Below the pieces are notes generated by a model, which saw only the letters and a program-made list of their open reading frames with translations, made no database searches and had not been told where the DNA came from. A stretch of DNA of 64,000 bases from Brevundimonas pondensis. Its GTDB lineage: Bacteria; Pseudomonadota; Alphaproteobacteria; Caulobacterales; Caulobacteraceae. The stretch is from NCBI RefSeq assembly GCF_017487345.1, contig NZ_CP062006.1, forward strand, positions 3,486,774 to 3,550,773, in the 5' to 3' direction. The position numbers were made by a program, and so were the translations under genes. Numbering within the stretch: position 1 is the first letter of the stretch; each line of letters begins with the position of its first letter. This document shows, one piece after another, positions 10,327 to 19,450 of the stretch.

Positions 10327-11517
10327 ATGGCCGACGGCTCGCACGCTTCGCAACAGACCTTCCGTTGGGACGACCCGTTCGATCTGCGGGGTCGCCTGAC
10401 GGACGACGAGCGGATGATCCAGGACGCGGCGCGGTCCTATGCCCGCGAAGCCCTGCTGCCGCGCGTGGTCGAGGCCTTCCGTGATGAGACGTTTGACCGC
10501 TCGATCATGACCGAAATGGGCGAGATGGGCTTCCTCGGCGCCATGCTGCCGGAACAGTACGGCGGTTCGGAAGCCAGCCACGTCGCCTATGGCCTGATCG
10601 CGCGCGAGGTCGAGGCCGTCGACAGCGGTTATCGCTCGGCCATGTCGGTCCAGTCTTCGCTGGCCATGTACCCGATTTACGCCTTCGGCTCGGAAGAGCA
10701 GAAGATGAAGTTCCTGCCGAAGATGGCCGCGGGCGAACTGGTCGGCTGCTTCGGTCTGACCGAGGCCGACGGCGGGTCGGACCCGGCCTCGATGAAGACC
10801 CGGGCTGTCAAGGTCGAGGGCGGCTATCGCCTGAACGGCGCCAAGTACTGGATCACCAATAGCCCGATCAGCGACCTGGCCATCGTCTGGGCCAAGCTGG
10901 ATGACAAGATCCGCGGCTTCATCGTCGAGCGCGACTTCGACGGCTTCACCACGGACAAGATTGGCGACAAGCTGAGCCTGCGCGCCTCGATCACCGGCGA
11001 CATCGGCCTGAACGACGTCTTCGTGCCGGAGGCCAACATCCTGCCCGGCGTCCAGGGTTTGCGCGGGCCGTTCAGCTGCCTGAACAAGGCGCGCTTCGGC
11101 ATCGCCTGGGGGGCTATGGGCGCAGCCGAGTTCTGCTTCCACGCCAGCCGCGACTATGTCGGCGAGCGGATGCTGTTCGGCCGTCCCCTGTCGTCGCGCC
11201 AGCTGGTGCAGAAGAAGCTGGCCGACATGCAGACCGAGATCTTCCTCGGCTTCGAGGGCGCCTACGCCCTGGGCCGTCTGCTCGACACCGGCGCCTGGGT
11301 GCCGGAGGCCATCAGCCTGATGAAGCGCAACAACTGCGGCAAGGCCCTGGCGGTCGCGCGCGAGGCCCGCGACATGCACGGCGGCGCCGGCATCACCGGC
11401 GAACTGCACGTCATGCGCCACGCCATGAACCTGGAAACCGTCAACACCTATGAAGGCGCCCACGACGTCCACGCCCTCATCCTGGGCCGCGCCATCACCG
11501 GTGAGAGCGCCTTCTAG
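10327..11517 (+). CDS. gcdH: Glutaryl-CoA dehydrogenase
   Basis: 396 residues. This FAD enzyme of the acyl-CoA dehydrogenase family oxidises and decarboxylates glutaryl-CoA to crotonyl-CoA, the last dedicated step of lysine, tryptophan and glutarate breakdown. Diagnostic segments are [55 protein letters not shown] and the C-terminal [21 protein letters not shown], where Glu 376 is the catalytic base. ATG at 10327 is chosen because an AGGAAA site lies 7 bases before it; an upstream in-frame ATG at 10276 has none. An enoyl-CoA hydratase able to take crotonyl-CoA is encoded at 62.3 kb. Confidence 0.95.
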   Translation: MADGSHASQQTFRWDDPFDLRGRLTDDERMIQDAARSYAREALLPRVVEAFRDETFDRSIMTEMGEMGFLGAMLPEQYGGSEASHVAYGLIAREVEAVDSGYRSAMSVQSSLAMYPIYAFGSEEQKMKFLPKMAAGELVGCFGLTEADGGSDPASMKTRAVKVEGGYRLNGAKYWITNSPISDLAIVWAKLDDKIRGFIVERDFDGFTTDKIGDKLSLRASITGDIGLNDVFVPEANILPGVQGLRGPFSCLNKARFGIAWGAMGAAEFCFHASRDYVGERMLFGRPLSSRQLVQKKLADMQTEIFLGFEGAYALGRLLDTGAWVPEAISLMKRNNCGKALAVAREARDMHGGAGITGELHVMRHAMNLETVNTYEGAHDVHALILGRAITGESAF

Positions 11518-11599
11518 GGCTCACGTCTATTGTGACGGTCGAGGCTGTCGTCACGGAGGGTTTCTCGCGCTAGGCTGCGCGTCTGCGAAGGGACCCTCT

Positions 11600-12820
11600 A
11601 TGACGCGACACACCCTGCTGGCCTCGACCGGCGCCGCTCTTGTTCTGACCCTGGCCTTCGCCGCGCCTGTCGCTGCGGCCACCGCAGCCGCCGTCTCGGC
11701 GCAGACCCCGGGCGTGCAGGGCCTGCCCTATGATGCGCGACGCGGGGTCTTCACCTTCGCCTCGGGTCTCGACGCTTCCTTGCCGGCCGTGGTCCAGGTC
11801 ACGACCCTGGGCCAGTCGCGTGGACCCAGTTCAGACGGCGATCCCAAACCCGCCCAGGGCGGGTCGGGCGTCATCATCGACGCCGCCAACGGCATCATCG
11901 TCACCAATCATCACGTCATCGAAAACGGCCAGAAGTTCACGGTCGACCTGATCGACGGCCGCCTGTTCGACGCCACCCTGATCGGCGCTGACAAGGCGAC
12001 CGACATCGCCGTGCTGAAGATCGAAGGGGCGGGCCTGTCCCAGGTCCAGACGGTCGATTCCGACACTCTGCGTACAGGCGACCTGGCCTTCGCGGTCGGC
12101 TATCCCCTGGGTCTGGACCAGACCCTGACCATGGGCGTGATTTCGGGCCTGAATCGCTCGGGCATGGGCGACGCCATCGAGGACTATATCCAGACCGACG
12201 CGGCGGTGAACTCCGGCAATTCGGGCGGGCCGTTGCTGGACAGCCGGGGGCGCCTGATCGGCATCAACACCGCCATCCTGTCCGGCGGCATGGGCGGGGG
12301 CAACGACGGCATCGCCTTCGCCGTGCCGACGCGGATCATGATGTTCGTGGTCGATCAGCTGCGCGCCACCGGCGAGGTCAAACGTGGTCAGATCGGCGTC
12401 GCGGTCGGGTCTCTGACGGCCGAGCGGGCGCGCGAGATGGGGCTCAGCATCGTGCGCGGGGCCGTGGTCTATGACGCTGCGCCTGGCTCCTCGGCGGAGC
12501 GGGCGGGTCTGCGGCCTGGCGATGTCATCACGCGCCTCCAGAACCGTCCCGTGGCCAATGCCGGGTCCATCCAGGCCACGGTCGGCATCGCCCGGCCCGG
12601 CGCGACCCTGCCGGTGGTCTATCTGCGCGACGGTCGCGAGGCGACCGCCAGCCTGACGGTCCAACCCGCCGAGGTCGAGGCGGTGCGTGTCGGCCGCATC
12701 GCCGCCATGGCCCGGGGCCTGACCTTCCGCAGCAGCGGCGAAGGCGCAGGCGCGCAGATCACCGTGGTCGAAGGCGGATCGACGGCCGCGGCCGCGGGGC
12801 TTCAGGCGGGGATGTTGTGA
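11600..12820 (+). CDS. DegP/HtrA-like periplasmic serine protease, frameshifted near its end
   Basis: 406 residues as read. A signal peptide (MTRHTLLASTGAALVLTL, cleavage near APVAAA) exports it. The trypsin-like domain is intact with the triad His 105 (TNHHVIENG), Asp 135 (ATDIAVLKI) and Ser 208 (NSGNSGGPL). A first PDZ domain follows (PGSSAERAGLRPGDVI). A second PDZ begins at about residue 370 but stops at TGA 12818-12820, right after AAGLQAG, where homology requires the frame used downstream. Adding one G in the run at 12808-12811 restores a roughly 449-residue protein. Likely role: envelope protein quality control. Confidence 0.85.
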   Translation: MTRHTLLASTGAALVLTLAFAAPVAAATAAAVSAQTPGVQGLPYDARRGVFTFASGLDASLPAVVQVTTLGQSRGPSSDGDPKPAQGGSGVIIDAANGIIVTNHHVIENGQKFTVDLIDGRLFDATLIGADKATDIAVLKIEGAGLSQVQTVDSDTLRTGDLAFAVGYPLGLDQTLTMGVISGLNRSGMGDAIEDYIQTDAAVNSGNSGGPLLDSRGRLIGINTAILSGGMGGGNDGIAFAVPTRIMMFVVDQLRATGEVKRGQIGVAVGSLTAERAREMGLSIVRGAVVYDAAPGSSAERAGLRPGDVITRLQNRPVANAGSIQATVGIARPGATLPVVYLRDGREATASLTVQPAEVEAVRVGRIAAMARGLTFRSSGEGAGAQITVVEGGSTAAAAGLQAGML

Positions 12821-12948
12821 TCGAGGCGGGCGGCGCGGGCGTGACCGATATGGCGGCCCTGGCCACGATTCTTCGCGCGAGTCGGAACGCCATTGATCTG
12901 ACGGTGGTGCGCGACGGCGAACGCACGACGATCAGCCTGCCGGGCTGA
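12815..12948 (+). pseudogene. Out-of-frame 3' remainder of the DegP-like gene (second PDZ)
   Basis: In the frame one base back, the sequence from about 12812 reads DVVIEAGGAGVTDMAAL and ends VVRDGERTTISLPG with TGA at 12946-12948. This is exactly the expected completion of a PDZ domain (GD-V-I motif, then the closing strand). A missing G in a short G run explains it. Either the gene is truly truncated or the assembly has a homopolymer error. Confidence 0.75.
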
Positions 12949-12975
12949 TCGAACCGCCGGGCGCCGGACAGCAAA

Positions 12976-13017
12976 ACGCCCGCGTCGCCAGGAGGGGGGG
13001 GGGGCGGCCGCGGGCGT
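12976..13017 (-). terminator. Hairpin with an 11-G loop, probable terminator
   Basis: ACGCCCGCG (12976-12984) pairs with CGCGGGCGT (13009-13017). On the minus strand the stem is followed by TTTT (12976-12973), so it would end leftward transcripts such as eipA. The loop contains eleven consecutive G (12994-13004), an unusual homopolymer for this genome. It also lies just past the convergent protease gene. Confidence 0.5.
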
Positions 13018-13031
13018 CTCGCTTGGAGGAA

Positions 13032-13202
13032 GCATCGGCCCGTCGAAGCCCTTTAGCGGAAAAATCCTGGGGGCTGGGGGGGCTGTTCAGGATCCGGGAC
13101 TTTTCCGAACTCCAACGGGCCGATGATGCCTTTCTGAAGGGGCTTCCGGGCGAGCGAAGGGCCGAATGGCGTTCTTTTCGTGTCCGAAACGAACGGTTTT
13201 TT
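13032..13202 (+). ncRNA. Candidate structured RNA: long imperfect hairpin plus terminator
   Basis: Bases 13032-13069 and 13086-13129 are imperfect reverse complements (GCATC, GGCCCGT, CGGAAAA and ATCCTG blocks pair with their counterparts), giving a hairpin of about 98 nt with internal loops. A second hairpin at 13170-13195 is followed by six T (13197-13202), which looks like an intrinsic terminator. Together they could be a small RNA of about 170 nt on the plus strand. No known RNA family was recognised, and no convincing protein is encoded in this 339-bp gap. Confidence 0.3.
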
Positions 13203-13234
13203 GTTCAGGGCGCCGCCGTGCCCAACAACGCGGT

Positions 13235-13275
13235 GCTGCGCTCAAGCAGCGAGCGACCGCGTCGCGAGCGTTAGC
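13235..13275 (-). repeat. Dispersed intergenic repeat, copy B
   Basis: On the minus strand this reads GCTAACGCTCGCG onward and ends TGCTTGAGCGCAGC. Its 22-nt core (13250-13271) is identical to 2769-2790. It lies immediately downstream of the eipA stop. See copies A, C and D. Confidence 0.5.
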
Positions 13276-13287
13276 GCTTCTTCCTTC

Positions 13288-13910
13288 TTAGAAAGGAAGA
13301 ATATTCCGCTGGCGGCTGTAGCTCATGGTGCCGACATTGGCGCCCAGGCGCAGGCCGACGCCGGTGCGAATGGGAGCCAGGACGATGCCGTCGGCGCGCT
13401 GATAGTTCACGCCCAGGCCGGCGACCAGATAGGCCGAGCCCTCGACCCCGGATAGCGGCGATAGAGCATGTCCGGGTGGTAGAGGCCGTAGACCAGGGTG
13501 AAGACCCGGCTGGCGTTGCCGCCGACATCCCAGCCGATCGAGATGCCCTGCCAGAAGACTTCCTGGGAGGCGGACAGGTCCTTCATGTGCAGGGCGCCGC
13601 GGCCGTAGCGCACGCCGATGGCGGCGGCGCCGGCGGCTTCCTCGCCGGCGATATAGGCGGTCGGACGGTCGCCCTGTTCGGCGAAGATGCGCTCGATGGC
13701 CGCGCCCATGGCTTCGGCGGCGATGCCCATTTCGCGCGAGCCGGCGGCGACCAGTTCCTCGAAGGTATAGGCCTGAGCGTTCTGATCCGATGCGATGGGG
13801 TAGTTGGGATCGGTCGGCTGGCGCGTCGAGGCGCAGGCGCCGAGGCCCGCAGGAAGGGCGCCGGCGGCGGCGAGGCCAAGGCTGGTGCGGATCAGTTGGC
13901 GGCGATGCAT
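13288..13910 (-). pseudogene. eipA: EipA-like (DUF1134) periplasmic protein, frameshifted
   Basis: Starts at ATG 13908-13910 (AGGAG nine bases before), with a signal peptide ending at a lipobox-like LGAC. Readable in the first frame to MLYRRYPG; then the correct frame is one base off and continues VEGSAYLVAGLGVNYQ to RQRNILPF, with TAA at 13288-13290. This is the full DUF1134 fold, the envelope-integrity protein EipA family described in Brucella and Caulobacter. Inserting one G in the four-base run that reads GGGG on the minus strand (about 13456-13459) repairs it. The in-frame product as read ends at 13407. True mutation or assembly error cannot be told apart here. Confidence 0.8.
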
Positions 13911-14148
13911 GGTCAGGCTCCTGACAGGGGACGGTGCGCCCATCATCGCGGGCTTGGCCTACCGTCCGTGTCTTTTGCGGCAGCCTTGGGGCTTTAAGGT
14001 TAACCGAACCTTGCTTGGCCGTATTCGAGGTCGCCCCGCGCGATCAAGCCTTGGTCAGCAACCTTCTTACGGGCGGCGTCCTACACCACGGGCCTCAAGT
14101 AGCGCGTAAGCGCGGTAGGCCCGAAAAAGAAAACACTAGGGCGAAGCC

Positions 14149-14700
14149 CTAGTGCTTGTCCGTCTTGGCCGCGACCCAGTCCATGACCGCCAGCAGCACC
14201 CCGGAGGCCACGAAGGTCAGGTGGATGATGACCGCCCACATCAGGCCGGCCTCGTCCAGGGGATGGCCGGGCTTGCCGATGTTCATGAAGCTCTTGAGCA
14301 GATAGATGGCCGATATCGCCACGATGGAGGCGATCAGCTTCATCTTCAGGCCCGAGAAGTCGACCGAGCCCATCCACGGCGGCCGGTCCACATGATTCTC
14401 ATCCAGATCCAGCTTGGAGACGAAGTTCTCGTAGCCGGAATAGAGGACGATCAGCAGCAGGTTGCCCGCCAGCGACAGGTCCACCAGGCTGAGGATGGCC
14501 AGGATGGCGCCATCGGACCCCATATGGCCTTCGCCGATGATGAAGGCCTGGGGCACGTAGTAGATCAGCTCGCGCACGAAGACGACGAGCAGCATGACCA
14601 GGGCCGCCACCAGGCCCAGGTAGAAGGGGGCCATCAGCCAGCGGGCGCGGAACAGGTTGCGCTCGAAGGTCGTCTCGGCCCAGGGCTTCTTCTCAGCCAT
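14149..14700 (-). CDS. UPF0114 / YqhA-family membrane protein
   Basis: 183 residues with four hydrophobic helices (about 20-45, 65-90, 120-140, 150-175). The early FERNLFRARWLMAPFYLGL and the later FSGLKMKLIASIVAISAIYLLKSF segments, quoted in part as FSGLKMKLIASIV, are typical of the UPF0114 family, inner-membrane proteins of unknown function. It begins two bases after the pheT stop on the same strand, so it is the last gene of the pheST transcript. Confidence 0.85.
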   Translation of the reverse strand: MAEKKPWAETTFERNLFRARWLMAPFYLGLVAALVMLLVVFVRELIYYVPQAFIIGEGHMGSDGAILAILSLVDLSLAGNLLLIVLYSGYENFVSKLDLDENHVDRPPWMGSVDFSGLKMKLIASIVAISAIYLLKSFMNIGKPGHPLDEAGLMWAVIIHLTFVASGVLLAVMDWVAAKTDKH

Positions 14701-14702
14701 GA

Positions 14703-17111
14703 TCAGCTCCGCAGGACCGCGCCGGCCTTGGCGGCGGCGGCGACGACCTTGGCGGTCAGGGCCTCGATCTCGGCCTCGGTCAGGGTGGCGGCGCGCGGCT
14801 GGATCTCGACTTCCAGGGCGACCGACTTCTGCCCTTCCGGCACGCCTTGGCCGCGATAGACGTCAAAGACGCGGACCTCGGCGATCAGGGCCTTGTCGGC
14901 CCCGACGACCGCGCGGGTCAGATCGCCCACGGCCTTGGCCTCGTCCAGCAGGAAGGCGAAGTCGCGCGACAGCGGCATCAGGTTCGGCAGGTCCGCCGCG
15001 CCACGCGCCTTGCCGCCTTTTCCACGCGGTTCCGGCACGGAATCGAGAATGATCTCGAAGGCCAGCATGGGACCGTCGGCGTCCAGGGCCTTGAGCACGC
15101 GCGGGTGCAGGGCCCCGAACTCGACGATGACGTTCTTGGGCCCCAGTTGCAGGCGGGCCGAACGGCCGGGGTGCCACCAGCCTTGATTGGAGCCCTGCGC
15201 CAGTTGCAGCGAGGCGACGGGCGCGCCGATCTCTTCCAGCAGGGCGAACAGGTCGCCCTTGAGACCGAACAGGGCGTCCTCGCCAGCGCCGCCCCAGTGG
15301 CGGTCGGGGTGGGGTGCGATCAGACCGGCGATGACGGTGCGCTGGCCGTCCGGCTGATCATTCAGATAGACGGGGCCGACCTCGAACAGGGCGGCGTCGG
15401 CATGGCCGCGCGCGGCGTTGCGCGCCGCCGCCTGGATCAGGTTGGGCAGGATCGACGGCCGCATGCAGTCGAGGTCCGCCGCGATGGGGTTCTCCAGCAC
15501 CAGACGCTCGTCGCCGCCGCCGAACAGGGCGGCGGTGGACTGCTTGGTGAAGGACCAGGTCACGGCCTCGGCGTAGCCCAGGGCGGCCAGGGCGCGACGG
15601 GCCGTGCGGACGCGGGCCTGACGCGGGTTCAGCACGCCGCCGGGAGCGCGGGCGACTTCGGGCAGGGGGGTGTGCGGCAGGGCGTCGAAGCCCTCGATGC
15701 GCGCCACTTCCTCGACCAGATCGGCCGGCCCTTCGACGTCGCGGCGCCACGACGGCGGCACCACGGTCCAGGGTGAACCGCGCATGACGGTGAAGCCCAG
15801 GGCGGTCAGGATCTCAAAGATGCGGTCTTCGGTCAGGCTGAGGCCCGACAGGCGTTTCACATAGGCGGGATCAAAGGCGAAGCCCTCCGGCGCGGCCGGG
15901 GCCTGACCAGTCACCACGACTTCCGACGGCTCGCCGCCGCACAGGTCGAGGATCAACCGGGTCGCCAGTTCCAGGCCCGGCACGACCGAGGCCGTGTCCA
16001 CGCCGCGCGCGAAACGGTACTGGGCGTCTGAGCTGATGCCAAGGCTCCGGCCCGTCTGGGCGATGACCAGGGGGGCGAACCAGGCGCTCTCGACGAAGAC
16101 GTCGACCGTCTCGTCCGAACAGCCGGTCGACTCGCCGCCCATGACGCCGCCCAGGCCGATGGGGCGCTCGCCCTCGGCGTCGGCGATGACGCAGTCGGAG
16201 GGCGAGGCGGCGTAGGTCTTGCCGTCCAGAGCGATCAGGTGCTCGTGCTCGCCGGTATCAGCCGCGACCAGACCGGCGCGCACGACGATCGTCTGTCCCG
16301 ACAGCTTGGCCAGGTCATAGACGTGCAGCGGGCGGGCGCGATCGTAGGAGATCAGGTTGGTGATATCGACCAACCTGTTGATCGAACGCAGGCCGACAGC
16401 CGTCAGGCGGTGCTGCAGCCAGGCCGGCGACGGGCCGTTCTGCACGCCCCGAATGACGCGCCCGGCGAAGATCGGGCACAGGTCCGGCGTGTCGATCCGC
16501 ACCGTGATCGGCGAGGTGAAGCCGCCCGCGACCGGCTTGATTTCCGGTGTCGTCAGCTGGCCCAGGCCCGTGGCGGCCAGGTCGCGGGCGATGCCCGCCA
16601 CGCCCAGCCAGTCGGGCCGGTTGGGCGTCACCTCGAAGTCGATCACCGGCTCGGCGCCGAAGACCCCGGCGGCGGGGGCGCCGATCTGCAGGTCGTCGCT
16701 CAGCTCCAGAATGCCGTCGCTGTCATCCGCCAGTTCCAGTTCCGCGCCCGAGCACAGCATGCCGTGAGACACGACGCCGCGCACCGGCTTCTCGACCAGG
16801 GTCACGCCAAGGCCCGGCACATAGGCGCCGATCGGGGCGTAGATGGTGGTCAGGCCCGGCCGTGCGTTCGGGGCGCCGCAGACGATCTCCTTGCGTCCGT
16901 CCACGGTGTCCACCTGGCAGACCTGTAGCCGGTCGGCGTTGGGGTGACGTTCGGCCGATACGATCCTGGCGACCGTGAAGGGGGCCAGGGCGGCGATGGG
17001 GTCGTGAACCTCCTCGACCTCCAGCCCGGCCATGGTCATGGCGGCGGCGACCTGTTCGACCTCGGCCGTGGTGTCGAGGTGTTCCTTCAGCCAGGAAAGC
17101 GTGAACTTCAT
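14703..17111 (-). CDS. pheT: Phenylalanyl-tRNA synthetase, beta subunit
   Basis: 802 residues, normal for bacterial PheT. With PheS it forms the alpha2-beta2 enzyme that charges tRNA-Phe and edits mischarged tyrosine. Domain order: N-terminal [14 protein letters not shown], a tRNA-binding EMAP-like domain (about 40-150, [12 protein letters not shown]), the B3/B4 editing region, the B5 domain, and the C-terminal anticodon-binding fold ([15 protein letters not shown]). ATG 17109-17111 overlaps the TGA of the preceding small gene by ATGA, so translation is coupled to the inserted paralogue, not directly to pheS. Confidence 0.97.
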   Translation of the reverse strand: MKFTLSWLKEHLDTTAEVEQVAAAMTMAGLEVEEVHDPIAALAPFTVARIVSAERHPNADRLQVCQVDTVDGRKEIVCGAPNARPGLTTIYAPIGAYVPGLGVTLVEKPVRGVVSHGMLCSGAELELADDSDGILELSDDLQIGAPAAGVFGAEPVIDFEVTPNRPDWLGVAGIARDLAATGLGQLTTPEIKPVAGGFTSPITVRIDTPDLCPIFAGRVIRGVQNGPSPAWLQHRLTAVGLRSINRLVDITNLISYDRARPLHVYDLAKLSGQTIVVRAGLVAADTGEHEHLIALDGKTYAASPSDCVIADAEGERPIGLGGVMGGESTGCSDETVDVFVESAWFAPLVIAQTGRSLGISSDAQYRFARGVDTASVVPGLELATRLILDLCGGEPSEVVVTGQAPAAPEGFAFDPAYVKRLSGLSLTEDRIFEILTALGFTVMRGSPWTVVPPSWRRDVEGPADLVEEVARIEGFDALPHTPLPEVARAPGGVLNPRQARVRTARRALAALGYAEAVTWSFTKQSTAALFGGGDERLVLENPIAADLDCMRPSILPNLIQAAARNAARGHADAALFEVGPVYLNDQPDGQRTVIAGLIAPHPDRHWGGAGEDALFGLKGDLFALLEEIGAPVASLQLAQGSNQGWWHPGRSARLQLGPKNVIVEFGALHPRVLKALDADGPMLAFEIILDSVPEPRGKGGKARGAADLPNLMPLSRDFAFLLDEAKAVGDLTRAVVGADKALIAEVRVFDVYRGQGVPEGQKSVALEVEIQPRAATLTEAEIEALTAKVVAAAAKAGAVLRS

Positions 17112-17512
17112 TGGCCCGCCTCGGTTTGCGGCGACGTCAGGGCCTGGGTCATGCTGGCGAGGAATTCGGGGCTGCCGGTGAAACCGACGCCGAGGAACTG
17201 ACAGCCGATGAAGCGGCAGTTCCGGAAGGGAATGGGACCGACGACCTGGCGCGGCGCCTGGGGGGCCAGCATGAGCGTCCGCGGGTCGCCGTCGGCGTCC
17301 CCCAGATTGCAGTCGTCGAAGTGGCAGCCTTCCACCGCCAGGAGCACGGCGGGACCTTCGATCAGGCAGTCGACGAAGGTGCGGCCCTCGATGGTGCGCG
17401 ACCCGGCTCTCACGGTCTCCATGAAAAGCTGGGGCAGCCAAACGGCGAGGCTCTTGTACTCAGGGCCGGGGCCGAGCGCGGGCAGGGTGATGGGGGCGAG
17501 GGCGTCTGTCAT
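17108..17512 (-). CDS. Small beta-solenoid-like protein, paralogue 1, between pheS and pheT
   Basis: 134 residues, not assigned to a named family. Short repeats such as [28 protein letters not shown] and [18 protein letters not shown] resemble degenerate pentapeptide or right-handed beta-helix coils with regular cysteines. It shares a scaffold with the next gene upstream (17524-17913): GRTF..C.I.GPA, then DD.N.GD..GD.R.L.L.P, then FIGC.F.GVGFTG..EF, so the two arose by tandem duplication. Its stop overlaps the pheT start. Cytosolic by sequence; function unknown. Confidence 0.8.
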   Translation of the reverse strand: MTDALAPITLPALGPGPEYKSLAVWLPQLFMETVRAGSRTIEGRTFVDCLIEGPAVLLAVEGCHFDDCNLGDADGDPRTLMLAPQAPRQVVGPIPFRNCRFIGCQFLGVGFTGSPEFLASMTQALTSPQTEAGQ

Positions 17513-17523
17513 GGAACTTGATC

Positions 17524-17913
17524 TCAGAGGGAGTTCGGCAGGGCGATGACCTGGGCGATGAACTCATCCGTCCCGGTGAAGCCGACGCCGTAGAATTCGC
17601 AGCCGATGAAGATGCAGTCGCGCAAGGGGACTGTGCCGACCGCCTTGTCGCCAACCGGCCTGAGGACGAGATTGCGGATGTCGCCGCGGCTGTCCCCGAA
17701 ATTGGTGTCGTCGAAGGTCACGCCGCTGGACACCAGGGCGATCGCCGGGCCCTGGATGCGACAGCCTCGGAAAGTGCGGCCATGGATCATCGGCGTGCCG
17801 TTGCGCGCCGCATGGGAAAAGACGTCATGGAGCGACAGGTCGAGATTTTCGAACACGGTCGCGCCGAAATCCGTGGCCAGGGCGACAGGGCGATTGATCG
17901 GAAGCAGGCTCAT
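17524..17913 (-). CDS. Small beta-solenoid-like protein, paralogue 2, between pheS and pheT
   Basis: 129 residues, paralogous to the gene at 17108-17512. Shared blocks include HGRTFRGCRIQGPAIAL, FDDTNFGDSRGDIRNL and FIGCEFYGVGFTGTDEF. ATG at 17911-17913 comes one base after the pheS stop (TGA-C-ATG), and the gap to the next paralogue is 11 bases, so all four genes pheS, this pair and pheT are one translationally coupled unit. No catalytic residues, signal peptide or membrane helices are visible. A structural or regulatory role is only a guess. Confidence 0.8.
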   Translation of the reverse strand: MSLLPINRPVALATDFGATVFENLDLSLHDVFSHAARNGTPMIHGRTFRGCRIQGPAIALVSSGVTFDDTNFGDSRGDIRNLVLRPVGDKAVGTVPLRDCIFIGCEFYGVGFTGTDEFIAQVIALPNSL

Positions 17914-17914
17914 G

Positions 17915-18991
17915 TCAGGACAGTCCCGAGGCCGGGTTCGGCGCGGCGAAGGCGGAGAAGCCGTAGTGCGCCAGCCAGCGCGTATCGGCCTCGAACATGG
18001 GGCGTAGATCGGAGACGCCGTATTTCAGCATGGCCAGGCGATCGACGCCCATGCCGAAGGCGAAGCCCTGATATTCGTCCGGGTCGATGCCTGCGTTGCG
18101 CAGCACGTTCGGGTGGACCATGCCGCAGCCCAGAATTTCCAGCCAGTCCTCCCCCTCGTTCAAGGTCAGCTTGCCGCCCGAGCGGTCACAGCGGATGTCC
18201 ATCTCGGCCGAGGGTTCGGTGAAGGGGAAGTGGTGCGGACGGAAGCGGGCGTTGACGTCGTCCAGCTCGAAGAAGCGGGCGATGAAGGTTTCCAGCGTCG
18301 TCTTCAGATGACCCATGTGGATGTCGCGGTCGATCACCAGACCCTCGATCTGGTGGAACATCGGCGTGTGGGTGGCGTCCGAATCCTTACGGAAGGTGCG
18401 GCCGGGCGCGATGATGCGGATCGGCGGCTTCTGCGACATCATGGTGCGGACCTGCACCGGGCTGGTGTGGGTGCGCAGCACCTTGCGCTCGCCCGTTGCC
18501 GGGTCGGGCTTCAGGAAGAAGGTGTCGTGCATTTCCCGCGCCGGGTGTTTGGGCGGGAAGTTCAGGGCCGTGAAGTTGTGGAAATCGTCCTCGATGTCCG
18601 GACCCTCGGCCACGGCGAAGCCCATCTCGGCGAAGATGGCGATCATCTCGTCCATGACCTGCATGGTCGGGTGCACCCCGCCCTTGCGGCGCGGGCGCCC
18701 GGGCAGGGTCAGATCGACCCGCTCGGCCAGCAGGCGGGCGTCCAGCTCGGCGGCCTCCAGTTCGGCCTTCTTGGCGGTGATCGCGGCGGTCACGCGATCG
18801 CGCAGGCCGTTGATGACCGGCCCCTGTTCGCGGCGTTCGTCGGGGCTGAGCGCGCCCATCCCCTTGAGAAGGGCCGAGACGGTCCCCGTCTTGCCGAGGG
18901 CGGCGACGCGCACCTCCTCGATCGCAGCGACGCTGGAGGCCGCTCCGATGGCGTTGATCAGGTCGAGTTCTAGCTGGGCGAGATCGGTCAT
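17915..18991 (-). CDS. pheS: Phenylalanyl-tRNA synthetase, alpha subunit
   Basis: 358 residues. The catalytic subunit activates phenylalanine and transfers it to tRNA-Phe. An N-terminal coiled-coil arm (about 1-85) is followed by the class II core: motif region [19 protein letters not shown], the motif 2 loop around [22 protein letters not shown], and motif 3 [17 protein letters not shown] with its arginine. Located in the infC-rpmI-rplT-pheS-pheT translation neighbourhood, separated from rplT by a terminator and a dodecin gene. Confidence 0.98.
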   Translation of the reverse strand: MTDLAQLELDLINAIGAASSVAAIEEVRVAALGKTGTVSALLKGMGALSPDERREQGPVINGLRDRVTAAITAKKAELEAAELDARLLAERVDLTLPGRPRRKGGVHPTMQVMDEMIAIFAEMGFAVAEGPDIEDDFHNFTALNFPPKHPAREMHDTFFLKPDPATGERKVLRTHTSPVQVRTMMSQKPPIRIIAPGRTFRKDSDATHTPMFHQIEGLVIDRDIHMGHLKTTLETFIARFFELDDVNARFRPHHFPFTEPSAEMDIRCDRSGGKLTLNEGEDWLEILGCGMVHPNVLRNAGIDPDEYQGFAFGMGVDRLAMLKYGVSDLRPMFEADTRWLAHYGFSAFAAPNPASGLS

Positions 18992-19060
18992 GGTCCGCAG
19001 CGTCTAGCCCGACACGGCCGTCACGCAAAGCCTTCAGCGTCGATCAGGCTCTGTCGGCCC

Positions 19061-19264
19061 CTAATCCGCCAGGACGAAACTGATCTTCATGTTGACCCGA
19101 TACTCGGCGACCTTGCCGTCGCGGACCACGACCTTCTGTTCCTGGATCCAGGCGCCTTCGACGTGACGCAGGGTCTTGTCGGCGCGGGCGATGCCCTGGG
19201 CGATGGCGTCGTCGAAGCTGACGGTGGATGAAGCAGTGATTTCGGTGACGCGGGCGATGGACAT
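19061..19264 (-). CDS. Dodecin (flavin-storage protein)
   Basis: 67 residues, the size of dodecins, which assemble into hollow dodecamers that bind pairs of flavins. Family features seen: TEITASSTVSFDDAIAQGI, ADKTLRHVEGAWIQEQKV (with the Trp that stacks on flavin) and DGKVAEYRVNMKISF. ATG at 19262-19264 has GAGGAGG just upstream, preferred over a TTG six bases earlier. It sits between rplT and pheS but after a strong terminator, so it probably has its own promoter. Confidence 0.92.
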   Translation of the reverse strand: MSIARVTEITASSTVSFDDAIAQGIARADKTLRHVEGAWIQEQKVVVRDGKVAEYRVNMKISFVLAD

Positions 19265-19354
19265 CGGCAAAGCCTCCTCAGCCGCCGGGTCGCCATTCGA
19301 ACCGGCTGTCGAACCCCAACGCTTGACCGGACGAAAAGGTCAGGCCCGGCCATG

Positions 19355-19387
19355 AAAAACGCCCGCCCCGGCGATCGGGGCGGGCGT
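19355..19387 (-). terminator. Intrinsic terminator after rplT
   Basis: Perfect 12-bp stem ACGCCCGCCCCG (19359-19370) with its complement (19376-19387) around a 5-nt loop, and five T on the minus strand (19359-19355). It should end the rpmI-rplT transcript and isolate dodecin and pheS. T-rich sequence on the other side may let it work in both directions. Confidence 0.8.
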
Positions 19388-19400
19388 TGTTTCTCTTTTG

Positions 19401-19438
19401 CGCTCGCGCTCGGCTCTCGGAGCCTCGCTGCTTGAGCG
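19401..19438 (+). repeat. Dispersed intergenic repeat, degenerate copy C
   Basis: Begins CGCTCGCG and ends TCGCTGCTTGAGCG, sharing both ends with copy B but with a different middle. Located 13 bp past the rplT stop. A shorter relative lies at 19835-19866 after rpmI. Confidence 0.35.
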
Positions 19439-19450
19439 TGATCGCGAGAC

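Noticed and set aside
12994..13082. G-quadruplex from the G11, G5 and G7 runs
   Set aside because: The runs are unevenly spaced and lie partly within hairpins; their lengths may also be unreliable in the assembly, so no functional claim is made.
13023..13274. An 83-codon plus-strand frame between the protease and eipA genes
   Set aside because: No recognisable motif or ribosome site of note, and it runs straight through the palindromic hairpins and the dispersed repeat, so RNA structure explains the region better.
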